The notes beneath the pieces are model-generated. The model worked only from the letters and a program-made list of their open reading frames with translations. It was not told the DNA's origin and searched no databases. Below are positions 48,288 through 57,857 of a DNA stretch of 64,000 nucleotides, piece by piece. The DNA comes from Ensifer sesbaniae. GTDB lineage: Bacteria; Pseudomonadota; Alphaproteobacteria; Rhizobiales; Rhizobiaceae. The first letter of the stretch is position 1. Every line of letters begins with the position of its first letter. The position numbers and the translations under genes are program-made. The DNA is taken from the NCBI RefSeq assembly GCF_013283665.1, contig NZ_JABEKU010000001.1:1984001-2048000 (forward strand). Direction: 5' to 3'.

Positions 48288-48410
48288 TTAGCGGGGGGCG
48301 ACGATGCCCTGGTAGTAATCGCCGTCACCGCCAACATAACGCGGGCCACCACCGGTCTGCGAGCAAGCGGCCAGAGTGGCGAGTGCGAGCAGCAATACGA
48401 TCGTTCTCAT
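48288..48410 (-). CDS. Very small lipoprotein (40 aa)
   Basis: A 40-codon ORF: MRTIVLLLALATLAAC has a hydrophobic signal and an LAAC lipobox with the acylated Cys at residue 16, then a short Gly-rich tail (SQTGGGPRYVGGDGDYYQG). A good AAAGGAA ribosome site sits about 8 bases upstream of the ATG at 48410. This is the pattern of a genuine lipoprotein anchor peptide, too short for most gene finders. Function unknown; no partner gene is obvious. Confidence 0.65.
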   Translation of the reverse strand: MRTIVLLLALATLAACSQTGGGPRYVGGDGDYYQGIVAPR

Positions 48411-48627
48411 GAAGTCGATTCCTTTCGGGCCTTGGCGGCAGCTATGTCCTTGAGACTAGTGGGGTATATAAGGCTTAGCGTAAGGGACAAGCGGCATCCA
48501 GTCGGTGGTATAACAAAACGCTTGATCGTTGAAGATGTAAATTTTGCCGGCATCCGCTTGGCGCCTCGCGCACCCGGAAATTCATGGATGAACGTGAAAC
48601 GTGGTCAACGATCGATGAGCGCGAGGA

Positions 48628-48870
48628 CTAGATCGACTGCTGCTTGTTCCCCTGCTCCCGCTCCTGCCAATATCTGAGGCGAAGCCGCGGCGCCATGATC
48701 CAGGCGACGAATGGCGTCGTGACAAAGCAGGCGACGACCAGCGTCGGGATCGCATACTTGGCGTTATCGGCGAGCACCGGGATCGACAAAACCGTCACGA
48801 TGCCGATCCCGAACAGAATCGCATTGATCATCAGGCCGACCATGATGGCGAGTTGCAGGCGGACGGACAT
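48628..48870 (-). CDS. Small two-helix membrane protein of unknown function
   Basis: An 80-aa protein with two membrane segments (about 7-28 and 37-57) and a charged C-terminus (RLRLRYWQEREQGNKQQSI). ATG 48870 (MSVRLQLAIMVG) is preceded by GGGGAGG, which beats the earlier ATG at 48897. It resembles small conserved hypothetical membrane proteins of rhizobia; no function known. It is divergent from the cbpA-cbpM pair. Confidence 0.72.
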   Translation of the reverse strand: MSVRLQLAIMVGLMINAILFGIGIVTVLSIPVLADNAKYAIPTLVVACFVTTPFVAWIMAPRLRLRYWQEREQGNKQQSI

Positions 48871-49137
48871 TTCGACCTCCCCGAGCTTCGAGGCCACATC
48901 GCACCTCGAACGAAATTCCCGCCGCCGATTTTATCAGGGATCGCGAATAAGCGAAATGGCGCGAGGGCACGGCCGCACGGGCTGCGCCGGCGACAATGCG
49001 TCACGTACAGCGCGTTGCCCCTGTCGCACGGGAAAATCCGCCCTATGCTCTTAGGCGAGTGATCGAAGACGCATGGCGGCCGTTCGCGCAGGGCGTCGGC
49101 AATGCGCCCTCGATCGTTGCCGCCTGAGGGAGACCGC

Positions 49138-50058
49138 ATGACGAGCCCATACGAAACGCTCGGCGTCAGCCGCGATGCGACACTGAAGGACATCCAGAGC
49201 GCCTATCGCAAGCTCGCCAAGAAATTGCACCCGGACCTAAACCCGGGAGACAAAGGGGCGGAGGACCGCTTCAAGGCGGTTTCGGCAGCCTATGCCCTCC
49301 TCAGCGACGAGGAGAAACGCGGCAAATATGATCGCGGCGAAATTGACGAGACGGGTGCGGAGACTGCGCCCCGCCACTACTATCGCGAATACGCCTCGTC
49401 CGGCGATACGGCGGGACGCTACGAGAACGCGCATGGTTTCTCGGATTTCGCCGACGCGGACGATATTTTCTCGAGCTTCTTTTCTCGTCGCAGCGGCGGC
49501 CAGCAGCAACGTCGACGCGGCCGCGATCAGCACTTTTCCATGGAGATCGGCTTTCTCGATGCGGCCAACGGTACCAAGACCGAGATCAGCCTGCCGGGCG
49601 GCGGACCGGCGCTCGAACTTACCATCCCGCCCGGCACGCGCGACGGCCAGACGCTGCGGCTGCGTGGCAAGGGTGAGCCCGGGTTCAACGGCGCGCCGGC
49701 AGGCGATGCGTTGATCGATATTCGCGTCAGGCCCCATCCTCTGTTTACGGCCGATGGCGACGACGTCCGCTACGAGGTGCCGATCTCACTCAGTGAAGCG
49801 GTGCTTGGCGGCAAGATCCGGGTTCCGACGATCGACGGGGCGGTCAATGTCACGATCCCGCCGCACTCCAACACCGGCAAGACCCTGCGATTGAAGGGCA
49901 AGGGCCTGCACAAGCCGGGCGGCGGCCATGGCGACGCCTATGTCAGCCTGAAGATCGTGCTGCCGCAGACCCCCGACCCGGCGTTGTCCGCTTTCGTCGA
50001 AAGCTGGGCAGCCGGAAAGACGGAAGACCCGCGCAAAGGCATGGGAGGGCACGCATGA
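49138..50058 (+). CDS. cbpA: CbpA-like DnaJ co-chaperone
   Basis: A 306-aa class II J-domain protein. The J domain (residues 1-70) has the HPD motif in AKKLHPDLNPGD; then a Gly/Arg-rich linker (RRRGRDQ); then two C-terminal substrate-binding beta domains (LTIPPGTRDGQTLRLRGKGEPG and VNVTIPPHSNTGKTLRLKGKGLH). No Cys-rich zinc-finger, which separates it from DnaJ. It would stimulate DnaK ATPase and help protein folding. The next gene (cbpM) overlaps its stop by ATGA, the standard co-chaperone/modulator pairing. Start ATG 49138 follows GAGGGAGA. Confidence 0.93.
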   Translation: MTSPYETLGVSRDATLKDIQSAYRKLAKKLHPDLNPGDKGAEDRFKAVSAAYALLSDEEKRGKYDRGEIDETGAETAPRHYYREYASSGDTAGRYENAHGFSDFADADDIFSSFFSRRSGGQQQRRRGRDQHFSMEIGFLDAANGTKTEISLPGGGPALELTIPPGTRDGQTLRLRGKGEPGFNGAPAGDALIDIRVRPHPLFTADGDDVRYEVPISLSEAVLGGKIRVPTIDGAVNVTIPPHSNTGKTLRLKGKGLHKPGGGHGDAYVSLKIVLPQTPDPALSAFVESWAAGKTEDPRKGMGGHA

Positions 50059-50369
50059 ACGACCGTGAATTCTGCGAACACCTGGATATCGAGGCGAAGG
50101 TCCTGCGCATCTGGGTCGAGCAGCGCTGGCTAATGCCGCGTGAGGCTGAAGCCGGCTGGCTCTTCGAGGAGGCCGACCTCGCCCGCGCCCGGCTGATCCA
50201 GGATCTGACGGGCCCGATGGGTGTCAACGACAACGGCGTCGACGTCGCCATGCGGCTGCTCGACCAGATCCACGGCCTGCGCAGCCGCCTCGCCGAGTTG
50301 ATGGACGCCATCCGCTCCCAGGAGCCGGAGGTTCAAAGGCTCATCCTGTCGAGGGTTGAGGGCGAATAG
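50055..50369 (+). CDS. cbpM: CbpA modulator protein (MerR-like)
   Basis: A 104-aa CbpM-like protein, MerR-type helix-turn-helix in the first half (FCEHLDIEAKVLRIWVEQRWLMPREAEAGWLF) and a helical second half. In E. coli CbpM binds the CbpA J domain and inhibits it. Start overlaps cbpA by 4 bases (ATGA), so translation is coupled. Its 3' end overlaps the converging SnoaL-like gene by 37 bases (50333-50369), an unusually long convergent overlap. Confidence 0.88.
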   Translation: MNDREFCEHLDIEAKVLRIWVEQRWLMPREAEAGWLFEEADLARARLIQDLTGPMGVNDNGVDVAMRLLDQIHGLRSRLAELMDAIRSQEPEVQRLILSRVEGE

Positions 50370-50785
50370 TCCCTGTCCAGCAGCCCGACCGTTTCGGCGA
50401 CGAACAAGGTGTCGACGAACTCCGTCAGATCGATGATCCGGCCGTTTCGGAACGTGAACTTGTCGATGATTTCGGTCCGTTCGCGGGTTTGCGAGGGAAC
50501 GAAGCAAACGACGCCGGCGCGGTGAACGACGATGGTGTCGCCGTCAGCATAGGCGCCGACCATCTCCATCTCGCTCAAGTCCCAGTTTTCTATGAGCGCC
50601 TGGAAACTGCCGCGCACGGTCTCGGGCGTGTTGACCGCGAGCGCCATCGTGCCAAGCCTGGCGTTCCCGACGATGCGGAAGCTGAAGTCGGGATCGAGCA
50701 GCGCCATTATGGTATCGAGGTCGTTGACATTGCGGGCGCTGTAAAGGGCCCGCACCCTGCTTTCCAGCACGCTGCGCTCGGTCAT
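50333..50785 (-). CDS. SnoaL/NTF2-like domain protein
   Basis: A 150-aa single-domain NTF2-like (SnoaL/ketosteroid isomerase fold) protein: VRALYSARNVNDLDTIMALLDPDFSFRIVGN is the first helix/strand pair, and the C-terminal RNGRIIDLTEFVDTLFVAE closes the cone. Family members are diverse (isomerases, hydrolases, structural partners), and key catalytic residues cannot be assigned here. Its 3' end overlaps cbpM on the other strand. Confidence 0.85.
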   Translation of the reverse strand: MTERSVLESRVRALYSARNVNDLDTIMALLDPDFSFRIVGNARLGTMALAVNTPETVRGSFQALIENWDLSEMEMVGAYADGDTIVVHRAGVVCFVPSQTRERTEIIDKFTFRNGRIIDLTEFVDTLFVAETVGLLDRDYSPSTLDRMSL

Positions 50786-50993
50786 GGGAGGCCTCCCCGT
50801 TTTCTACCAGGGCGAGTGCGCGCGCACTTTAGCGATATCGCAAGTATGAGGTTGTGCTTCGGGATTCTTTGGCGGCAAGTGCTGCCATTCCGCTATCGTT
50901 AGGATTTTCTTAAAATTTGGCCGCCGGTTTTTACACGCCTGCAAGTGGAATTGAGCGACAAGAAAGGATTGACAACGGGAAGGCAGGAATGAC

Positions 50994-51350
50994 GTGACAC
51001 AGGTCGTCACAGTATCCGCGACGATGGCGGCCTATGCAGCGGAAGCGCTGAAGCCGTCGGCACGCGTAGGTGGTGACGGTCCGACCGACGAGGCGATCAC
51101 GCTGCTTTCGATCCGGCGCCCCGAGGAGCCCCGGCTGACGGCGGTCTCCGTCCCCAAGACCAGGGGTGCCCTGCCCCTCGCCTTCATGCTGGCAAGCGCC
51201 GATGGCCGCTTGCCGGAGCGCTCGGAGGCCGAAGCCCTGCGCCGCTATCTCGAATTCATGCGTGATGATGACGACGGCGCCGAGAGGCAGGAAAACGAAG
51301 GCCGGCAGGAGGAACCCGGCGGCCAAGAGGATGAGAGCGACGCCGCCTGA
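50994..51350 (+). CDS. Hypothetical protein with acidic tail
   Basis: A 118-aa protein beginning MTQVVTVSATMAAY at GTG 50994, with AGGAA at 50985. A middle segment (TRGALPLAFMLASADGRLP) follows, then a Glu/Asp/Gln-rich, surely disordered tail (DDDDGAERQENEGRQEE...). I do not recognise it; the composition suggests real coding, but the function is unknown. Next gene converges on it. Confidence 0.55.
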   Translation: MTQVVTVSATMAAYAAEALKPSARVGGDGPTDEAITLLSIRRPEEPRLTAVSVPKTRGALPLAFMLASADGRLPERSEAEALRRYLEFMRDDDDGAERQENEGRQEEPGGQEDESDAA

Positions 51351-51372
51351 GGCGGGCGTCGCAGTATCTTAA

Positions 51373-52371
51373 TCACTGATGCTTGTGGCCGCCAGCCGCT
51401 TCGCCGCCCTTGGCGGAGCCGACCGGGAACATCGCATCGACCTTGCCGGCCTTTTCGAAGACGAGCGTGACGGGAACGGCATCGCCCTCCTTGAACGGCG
51501 TCTTCACGTCCATGAACATCAGGTGCAGGCCGCCGGCCTTGAGCTGGACCGTTTCTCCGGCCGGCAGCGCAACGCCGTCATCGAGCTTGCGCATCTTCAT
51601 CACGTCGTTTTCCATCTTCATCTCGTGGATCTCGACGCGTGCGGCCGCGGGGCTCTCGACGGCCACCAGCCGGTCTTCGCTTGCCCCCCCATTCTTGATC
51701 GTCAGGAAGCCGCCACCGACCTTGGCGCCGGGCAGCATTGCCTTCAGCGACCCGTCCGAAATATCGAGGTCGCCAATCTTTGCCGACCCGTCGGCAGCAG
51801 CCATATGCCCGCCCATATGCCCCCCATGGCCGGCATGGGGATCGGCGGCATCGGCCATCGTTACCGTCACGGTCGGCGCCGGGCTCTTCAGGTCATGCGC
51901 ATTCTGGCCTTCGGCCGGCACCTGGTCCCAGACGACCTTGCCGTCGGTCCCGCAAAGCTGCGTGGTCGGGAATGCAAGCACGGTCTCCGTGTCGAAGCCC
52001 GAAACTTTGCCGCGGACGACGAAGGTGTCGTAGTATTCGTCCGGCAGGCTGCCGCCCTTCCAGCGGATTTCCACCGGTCCGGACGAGACCTTTTCGCCGT
52101 GATTGTCGTAGGTCTCCTTATAGTCGCCCTTGATTACCTCGAGTTCCCAGCCGGGCTTCGGCTGCGGCTTGGCGAAGACGAAGCCTTCCGGCAGCTTGAT
52201 CTGAACTTCCGTCGTCGGCTTGCCGTCGCAGCCATGCGGTACCTGCAGCACCGCCTTGAAGGTGGTCCCAACCCGCGCCGTGTCGTTTTCAAACGTCGCG
52301 TGCGCGTGGGCAATCCCGCTTGCGGCAAGGGTAAGGCCGAGCGAAAGCGAAGCGATCCTGGTTTTCGTCAT
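51373..52371 (-). CDS. Exported copper-handling protein: DUF1775 (YcnI) fused to PCu(A)C
   Basis: A 332-aa periplasmic protein. Signal peptide (residues 1-23, IASLSLGLTLAASGIAHA), then a YcnI/DUF1775 domain from the mature His (HATFENDTARVGTTFKAVLQVPHGC), a His/Met-rich linker (DPHAGHGGHMGGHMAA, about 178-193) and a PCu(A)C copper chaperone domain (about 198-320) with the copper-binding pattern HEMKM ... GGLHLMFM. YcnI domains bind copper through an N-terminal His; PCu(A)C delivers copper to oxidases. It lies downstream of a small DUF2946-like gene in the same direction. Confidence 0.88.
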   Translation of the reverse strand: MTKTRIASLSLGLTLAASGIAHAHATFENDTARVGTTFKAVLQVPHGCDGKPTTEVQIKLPEGFVFAKPQPKPGWELEVIKGDYKETYDNHGEKVSSGPVEIRWKGGSLPDEYYDTFVVRGKVSGFDTETVLAFPTTQLCGTDGKVVWDQVPAEGQNAHDLKSPAPTVTVTMADAADPHAGHGGHMGGHMAAADGSAKIGDLDISDGSLKAMLPGAKVGGGFLTIKNGGASEDRLVAVESPAAARVEIHEMKMENDVMKMRKLDDGVALPAGETVQLKAGGLHLMFMDVKTPFKEGDAVPVTLVFEKAGKVDAMFPVGSAKGGEAAGGHKHQ

Positions 52372-52467
52372 ATCGTAATCTCCTGACCACGCGCGGGCCT
52401 TTGCCCGTCTGCCAGTGGTCCAAGCCGCCCAAAGCGGCGAATTGTAATGGGAAAGCGGGAGGAAGGA

Positions 52468-52857
52468 TTACGAATGCGCCGGCGGCCCGCGCGACGGCGG
52501 CAACAGGCGCAAACGCTGATGGGCAGCATCGTTTTCTGTCAGGATAGGCGAAACGAGCCATGTGCCCGTATCGGCGCGAACGTTTTCCACCGGCGGAACC
52601 GGCAGAAGGATCGCGCCCGAAAGACGGCAGGCTTCGCAGACCGGGGCCATGGATCGGCCCTTGCCTCTTTGGTGATCGACTCCGTCCATGCCGAAGCAGA
52701 TTTCGGCGAGCGTACCGTCGGGCAGTTGATAGGCCGCGATCTCGGCCGGTGTCAGCGTCTTGGCGCTGAGCGGCTTGTGGGCAAAGGTCAGGAAGACGAG
52801 CGCAAATACGGCGATCAGCCGCACTGCTATCCCGAATTTGCCTTCGCGCCCTGTCAT
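52468..52857 (-). CDS. Small exported DUF2946-like protein
   Basis: A 129-aa protein with a membrane or signal segment (residues 11-31, AVRLIAVFALVFLTFAHKPLSA) followed by ICFGMDGVDHQ and VCEACRLSGAILLPVPP, resembling the DUF2946 family that accompanies copper-acquisition genes. The two Cys of CEAC may bind copper. It starts 486 bases upstream of the DUF1775-PCu(A)C start and is separated from that gene by 96 bases, so the two are likely one operon. Confidence 0.65.
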   Translation of the reverse strand: MTGREGKFGIAVRLIAVFALVFLTFAHKPLSAKTLTPAEIAAYQLPDGTLAEICFGMDGVDHQRGKGRSMAPVCEACRLSGAILLPVPPVENVRADTGTWLVSPILTENDAAHQRLRLLPPSRGPPAHS

Positions 52858-52877
52858 CCGATCGACTCTTATGGGTT

Positions 52878-52926
52878 AGAGCGGGATGCGGATGGAAAAC
52901 CGCACAGATATTTCCCATCCCGCTCT
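52878..52926. repeat. RIME-like palindromic element
   Basis: AGAGCGGGATG (52878-52888) pairs with CATCCCGCTCT (52916-52926); interior GGATGGAAAACCGCACA is typical of rhizobial intergenic mosaic elements. Related to the element at 12341-12445. Confidence 0.65.
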
Positions 52927-52935
52927 CGTATCGAT

Positions 52936-53307
52936 CTTGGGTTATCCTCAACCGGAGAAGAAAGCAAAGGCAGAATTGCCGCAGCGGCGTCGGCTGCGTC
53001 TTTTGGTCATGCGACAAAAATATGTTTCACCGCGACACCGCCCTCTTGCCAAGCTCCCGCCTTCGCCGTTATCTGGAGACGATCTTGTTGGGAGAAACCG
53101 GTTCACTCCGGTGCCGAAGGAGCAACCGCCCCGGAAACTCTCAGGCCAAAGGACCAGCAAGGTGCCGGTAGGACTCTGGAGAGAAGCGCTTTTGCGCTCG
53201 CCGAAGGGATAACAATCTCAGGCAAAGGGACAGAGGGGGCTCGAATCGACGGCGATTGACGCCGGAAGTGTGAGCCGGCGCGGGAGCGCCAGACCTGGAG
53301 GCCGGAT
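52936..53307. other. gcvT upstream region
   Basis: 372 bases between a RIME-like element and gcvT. The second half is the glycine riboswitch (listed separately); the first half should hold the promoter, but I cannot point to a clear one. Confidence 0.5.
53087..53238 (+). promoter_or_regulatory. Tandem glycine riboswitch upstream of gcvTHP
   Basis: Two aptamers in tandem. Aptamer 1 (about 53090-53183): GGGAGA ... GCCGAAGGAGCAA ... AAACTCTCAGGCC, AAAGGAC, then GGACTCTGGAGAG. Aptamer 2 (about 53184-53238): GCCGAAGGGATAA, CAATCTCAGGCAAAGGGACAGAGGGG. All conserved glycine-binding elements are present in both. It regulates the glycine cleavage operon, switching it on when glycine is plentiful. GC-rich inverted repeats follow before the TTG start and may form the expression platform. 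Confidence 0.93.
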
Positions 53308-54447
53308 TTGGAAGACAATCCTCATTTGAAACATACGCCGCTGCATGCGCTGCACCTTTCCCTGGGCGCGCGCATGGTGCCCTTTGCTGGCTACGAAATG
53401 CCGGTGCAGTACCCTGATGGCGTGATGAAGGAACACCAGCATACCCGCGTTGCCGCCGGCCTCTTCGATGTCTCGCATATGGGGCAGGTCATCGTCCGGC
53501 CGAAGTCCGGCAAGATCGAAGACGCGGCGCTGGCACTCGAAAAGCTGGTGCCGGTCGATGTGCTCGGCCTTGCCGAAGGACGCCAGCGTTATGGCCTCTT
53601 CACCAATGCAGAAGGCGGCATCCTCGACGATCTGATGATTACCAATCGCGGCGACCATCTGTTCCTCGTCGTCAACGCCGCCTGCAAGGACGCCGACTTC
53701 GAGCTGCTGAAGAAGGGTCTTTCCGACACCTGCGACGTAACGATGATCGCGGATCGGGCACTGATCGCGCTTCAGGGGCCGCGTGCCGAAGCTGTTCTTG
53801 GCGAACTCTGGGCCGATGTCTCCGACATGCGCTTCATGGATGTTACCGAGGCGGACCTGCACGACGTCACCTGCATCATCTCTCGCTCGGGCTATACCGG
53901 CGAAGACGGCTTCGAGATCTCCATTCCCGTCGTCTCCGCCGTCGATGTGACCCAGCGCCTGCTGGAACATCCAGATGTCAAGCCGATCGGTCTCGGCGCC
54001 CGCGATTCGCTGCGCCTCGAAGCCGGCCTTTGTCTCTACGGAAACGACATCGACACCACCACGACCCCGGTGGAAGCAGCGCTCGAATGGGCGATGCAGA
54101 AGGCGCGCCGCGCCGGTGGCGCCCGCGAAGGCGGCTTCCCCGGTGCCGATCGCATCCTCGGGCAGTTGGCCGAGGGCGCCTCGCGCCGTCGCGTCGGGCT
54201 GAAGCCGGAGGGACGCGCGCCGGTTCGCGGCGGCGCCAAGCTCTTCGCCGACGCCGAGGGCAAGACCCCGGTCGGCCAGGTGACTTCGGGTGGTTTCGGC
54301 CCTTCCCTCGATGGTCCTGTTGCCATGGGCTACGTCGACGCCGGCCATGTCGAAAACGGCACCACCCTTTTTGCGGAAGTGCGCGGCAAATACCTGCCTG
54401 TAGCGGTCGCCGCCCTGCCCTTTGTCAAACAAACCTACAAACGCTGA
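53308..54447 (+). CDS. gcvT: Glycine cleavage system T protein (aminomethyltransferase), TTG start
   Basis: GcvT (379 aa) takes the aminomethyl group from H-protein to tetrahydrofolate, releasing ammonia. Family parts: [25 protein letters not shown], the folate-site segment [13 protein letters not shown], and [20 protein letters not shown]. The start is the rare TTG at 53308, chosen because CTGGAGG (53294-53300) sits at the right distance and no ATG or GTG fits. First gene of gcvT-gcvH-gcvP under the glycine riboswitch. Confidence 0.95.
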   Translation: MEDNPHLKHTPLHALHLSLGARMVPFAGYEMPVQYPDGVMKEHQHTRVAAGLFDVSHMGQVIVRPKSGKIEDAALALEKLVPVDVLGLAEGRQRYGLFTNAEGGILDDLMITNRGDHLFLVVNAACKDADFELLKKGLSDTCDVTMIADRALIALQGPRAEAVLGELWADVSDMRFMDVTEADLHDVTCIISRSGYTGEDGFEISIPVVSAVDVTQRLLEHPDVKPIGLGARDSLRLEAGLCLYGNDIDTTTTPVEAALEWAMQKARRAGGAREGGFPGADRILGQLAEGASRRRVGLKPEGRAPVRGGAKLFADAEGKTPVGQVTSGGFGPSLDGPVAMGYVDAGHVENGTTLFAEVRGKYLPVAVAALPFVKQTYKR

Positions 54448-54463
54448 TCAGGAGAGAGCGCAC

Positions 54464-54826
54464 ATGTTGAAGTTCACTGAGGAACACGAGTGGCTGAAGA
54501 TCGAAGCTGGTGTCGCAACCGTCGGCATCACCGAGCACGCCGCCGGCCAGCTTGGCGACCTCGTCTTCGTTGAACTGCCGGAAACCGGCTCGACCTTCTC
54601 GAAGGGCGATTCCGCTGCCACCGTCGAGTCCGTCAAGGCAGCTTCCGACGTCTATTGTCCGCTTGACGGCGAAGTCGTCGAAGTGAACCAGGCGATCGTT
54701 GACGATCCGTCGCTGGTCAACAGCGACCCGCAGGGGGCTGCCTGGTTCTTCAAGCTCAAGCTCACCAATCCCGGCGATGCCGACGCCCTTCTCGATGAAA
54801 AAGCCTATAAGGAGCTCGTCGCCTGA
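54464..54826 (+). CDS. gcvH: Glycine cleavage system H protein
   Basis: GcvH (120 aa) shuttles the methylamine intermediate on a lipoyl group. The lipoylated Lys58 is in [13 protein letters not shown]. Sequence is the expected beta-barrel throughout ([20 protein letters not shown] ...). Start ATG 54464 follows AGGAGAG; the stop overlaps the gcvP start by one base (TGATG), so translation is coupled. Confidence 0.97.
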   Translation: MLKFTEEHEWLKIEAGVATVGITEHAAGQLGDLVFVELPETGSTFSKGDSAATVESVKAASDVYCPLDGEVVEVNQAIVDDPSLVNSDPQGAAWFFKLKLTNPGDADALLDEKAYKELVA

Positions 54827-57690
54827 TGAGCATGCCCAAGGATTTCACCTTTACCGACTACAAGCCGTATGACTTCGCCAACCGGCGTCATATCGGCCCG
54901 TCGCCGGCCGAAATGGACGAGATGCTGAAGGTCGTCGGCTATCCGACGCTCGATGCACTGATCGACGACACCGTCCCGCCGTCGATCCGCCAGAAGACCC
55001 CGCTCTCCTGGGGCGCGCCGATGACCGAGCGCGAAGCGCTCGACAAGATGCGCGAAACGGCCAACCGCAACCAGAAGCTCGTCTCGCTGATCGGCCAGGG
55101 CTACTACGGCACGATCACGCCGCCGGTCATCCAGCGCAACATCCTGGAAAACCCGGCCTGGTACACGGCCTATACGCCCTACCAGCCGGAAATCAGCCAG
55201 GGCCGTCTCGAAGCGCTGCTCAACTACCAGACCATGGTCTGCGACCTGACCGGCCTCGACGTTGCCAATGCTTCGCTGCTCGATGAAGCGACCGCCGCCG
55301 CCGAAGCCATGGCGATGGCCGAGCGTGTCTCGAAGTCGAAGGCCAAGACCTTCTTTGTCGACGAAAACTGCCACCCGCAGACGATTGCTCTCTTGAAAAC
55401 GCGCGCCGAGCCGCTCGGCTGGCAGATCGTCGTCGGCAATCCGTTCACCGACCTCGATCCGGTCGACGTTTTCGGCGCCATCTTCCAATATCCGGGCACC
55501 TACGGCCACGTGCACGATTTCACCGGACTGATCGCCCGCCTGCACCAGACCGGGGCGATCGCCACGGTCGCCGCCGATCCGCTGGCGCTGGCGCTCCTGA
55601 AGTCGCCCGGCGAAATGGGCGCAGACATCGCCATCGGCTGCACCCAGCGCTTCGGTGTCCCGGTCGGTTACGGTGGTCCGCATGCGGCCTATATGGCGGT
55701 CAAGGACGCGCACAAGCGCTCCATGCCCGGCCGCCTCGTCGGCGTATCGGTCGATGCGCGCGGCAACCGCGCCTATCGCCTGTCGCTGCAGACCCGCGAA
55801 CAGCATATCCGCCGCGAAAAGGCGACGTCGAACATCTGCACCGCGCAGGTGCTGCTCGCCGTCATGGCCTCGATGTATGCCGTCTTCCACGGCCCGAAGG
55901 GCATCAAGGCGATCGCCCAGAGCGTTCACCAGAAGACCGTTCGTCTTGCCATGGGCCTCGAAAAGCTCGGCTATACCGTCGAGCCCGACGTGTTCTTCGA
56001 CACGATCACCGTCGAGGTCGGCAAGCTGCAGGGCATCATCCTCAAGACCGCAGTTGCCGAGGAAGTGAACCTGCGCAAGATCGGCGACACGAAGATCGGC
56101 ATCAGCCTTGATGAACGTTCGCGGCCGGTTACGCTGGAGGCGGTCTGGCGGGCCTTCGGCGGCGATTTCAAGGTGGAAGAATTCGAGCCGGATTACCGCC
56201 TGCCGCAGCCGCTGCTGCGCACCAGCGAATATCTGACACACCCGATCTTCCACATGAACCGCGCCGAGAGCGAGATGACGCGTTATATTCGTCGTCTGGC
56301 CGACCGTGACCTCGCGCTTGACCGGGCGATGATCCCGCTCGGATCCTGCACGATGAAGCTGAACGCCACGGCGGAAATGCTGCCGATCACCTGGCCGGAA
56401 TTCTCGGAGATCCATCCCTTCGTGCCGAAGGATCAGGCGGCTGGCTACCAGCACATGATCGAGGACTTCTCGGAAAAGCTCTGCGCCGTCACCGGCTATG
56501 ACGCAATTTCGATGCAGCCGAACTCCGGTGCGCAAGGTGAATATGCAGGTCTCCTCACGATCCGCGCCTACCACATCGCCAATGGTAACGGCCATCGTGA
56601 CGTCTGCCTGATCCCGACCTCGGCGCACGGCACCAATCCTGCCTCTGCCCAGATGGCCGGCATGAAAGTCGTCGTCGTCAAGGTCAGCGACAACGGCGAT
56701 ATCGACATGGAAGATTTCCGTGCGAAAGCAGAGCAGTACGCGGAAAACCTCTCCTGCTGCATGATCACCTATCCGTCGACCCATGGCGTGTTCGAGGAGA
56801 ACGTGCGTGAGGTCTGCGAGATCGTTCACAAGCATGGCGGTCAGGTCTATATGGACGGTGCCAACATGAACGCCATGGTCGGCCTTGCCCGTCCCGGCGA
56901 CATCGGCTCCGACGTCAGCCACCTGAACCTGCACAAGACCTTCTGCATCCCGCATGGCGGCGGCGGTCCCGGCATGGGCCCGATCGGCGTCAAGGCGCAT
57001 CTGGCCCCTTACCTCCCCGGCCATCCGGAAACGGACGGACACGAGGGCGCGGTCTCGGCAGCTCCCCTCGGCTCGGCTTCGATCCTGCCGATCTCCTGGA
57101 GCTACTGCCTGATGATGGGCGGCGAAGGCCTGACCCAGGCGACGAAGGTGGCGATCCTCAACGCCAATTACATCGCCGCACGGCTGAAGGGGGCCTACGA
57201 AGTGCTCTACAAGTCGTCGAAGGGCCGTGTCGCGCATGAGTGCATCATCGACACCCGTCCGCTGGTCGAAAGCGCCGGCGTCACGGTCGACGATGTTGCC
57301 AAGCGCCTGATCGACTGCGGCTTCCACGCCCCGACCATGAGCTGGCCGGTTGCCGGCACGCTGATGATCGAGCCGACGGAATCGGAGACCAAGGCTGAAA
57401 TCGACCGCTTCTGCGATGCGATGCTGGCGATCCGCGAGGAAGCCCGCGCGATCGAGGAAGGTCGCATGGACAAGGTCAACAACCCGCTGAAGAACGCTCC
57501 GCACACGGTCGAAGACCTGGTCGGCGATTGGGATCGTCCCTATTCGCGCGAGCAGGCCTGCTTCCCGCCGGGCGCCTTCCGCGTCGACAAGTATTGGTCG
57601 CCGGTCAACCGCGTCGACAACGTCTATGGCGACCGCAACCTCGTCTGCACCTGCCCGCCGCTGGAAAGCTACGCGGAAGCGGCAGAGTAA
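54826..57690 (+). CDS. gcvP: Glycine dehydrogenase (decarboxylating), P protein
   Basis: GcvP (954 aa), a PLP enzyme that decarboxylates glycine onto the lipoyl-H protein. Two homologous halves fused in one chain; PLP Lys704 sits in [20 protein letters not shown]. Other landmarks: [14 protein letters not shown] at the start, IGQGYYGT, and [23 protein letters not shown]. The start overlaps the gcvH stop by one base. A terminator follows at 57700-57726. Confidence 0.97.
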   Translation: MSMPKDFTFTDYKPYDFANRRHIGPSPAEMDEMLKVVGYPTLDALIDDTVPPSIRQKTPLSWGAPMTEREALDKMRETANRNQKLVSLIGQGYYGTITPPVIQRNILENPAWYTAYTPYQPEISQGRLEALLNYQTMVCDLTGLDVANASLLDEATAAAEAMAMAERVSKSKAKTFFVDENCHPQTIALLKTRAEPLGWQIVVGNPFTDLDPVDVFGAIFQYPGTYGHVHDFTGLIARLHQTGAIATVAADPLALALLKSPGEMGADIAIGCTQRFGVPVGYGGPHAAYMAVKDAHKRSMPGRLVGVSVDARGNRAYRLSLQTREQHIRREKATSNICTAQVLLAVMASMYAVFHGPKGIKAIAQSVHQKTVRLAMGLEKLGYTVEPDVFFDTITVEVGKLQGIILKTAVAEEVNLRKIGDTKIGISLDERSRPVTLEAVWRAFGGDFKVEEFEPDYRLPQPLLRTSEYLTHPIFHMNRAESEMTRYIRRLADRDLALDRAMIPLGSCTMKLNATAEMLPITWPEFSEIHPFVPKDQAAGYQHMIEDFSEKLCAVTGYDAISMQPNSGAQGEYAGLLTIRAYHIANGNGHRDVCLIPTSAHGTNPASAQMAGMKVVVVKVSDNGDIDMEDFRAKAEQYAENLSCCMITYPSTHGVFEENVREVCEIVHKHGGQVYMDGANMNAMVGLARPGDIGSDVSHLNLHKTFCIPHGGGGPGMGPIGVKAHLAPYLPGHPETDGHEGAVSAAPLGSASILPISWSYCLMMGGEGLTQATKVAILNANYIAARLKGAYEVLYKSSKGRVAHECIIDTRPLVESAGVTVDDVAKRLIDCGFHAPTMSWPVAGTLMIEPTESETKAEIDRFCDAMLAIREEARAIEEGRMDKVNNPLKNAPHTVEDLVGDWDRPYSREQACFPPGAFRVDKYWSPVNRVDNVYGDRNLVCTCPPLESYAEAAE

Positions 57691-57699
57691 CGTCAAACG

Positions 57700-57726
57700 A
57701 ACCGGCGGGGCCTCGCTCCGCCGGTT
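57700..57726 (+). terminator. gcvTHP terminator
   Basis: AACCGGCGG (57700-57708) / CCGCCGGTT (57718-57726), 9-base loop, followed by TCCCCCC. 10 bases after the gcvP stop. Confidence 0.7.
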
Positions 57727-57857
57727 TCCCCCCACGCCATCCGGCGAGCGTGACAGCGCGCCCCACGCGCCCCTCATCCAGATTCGTTTCCGAAGCAGAG
57801 AAAGATCGGCACCAGGACGTGAAGCGTTCATCCGCGGCGTCCTTGCGGACCGCGCAC

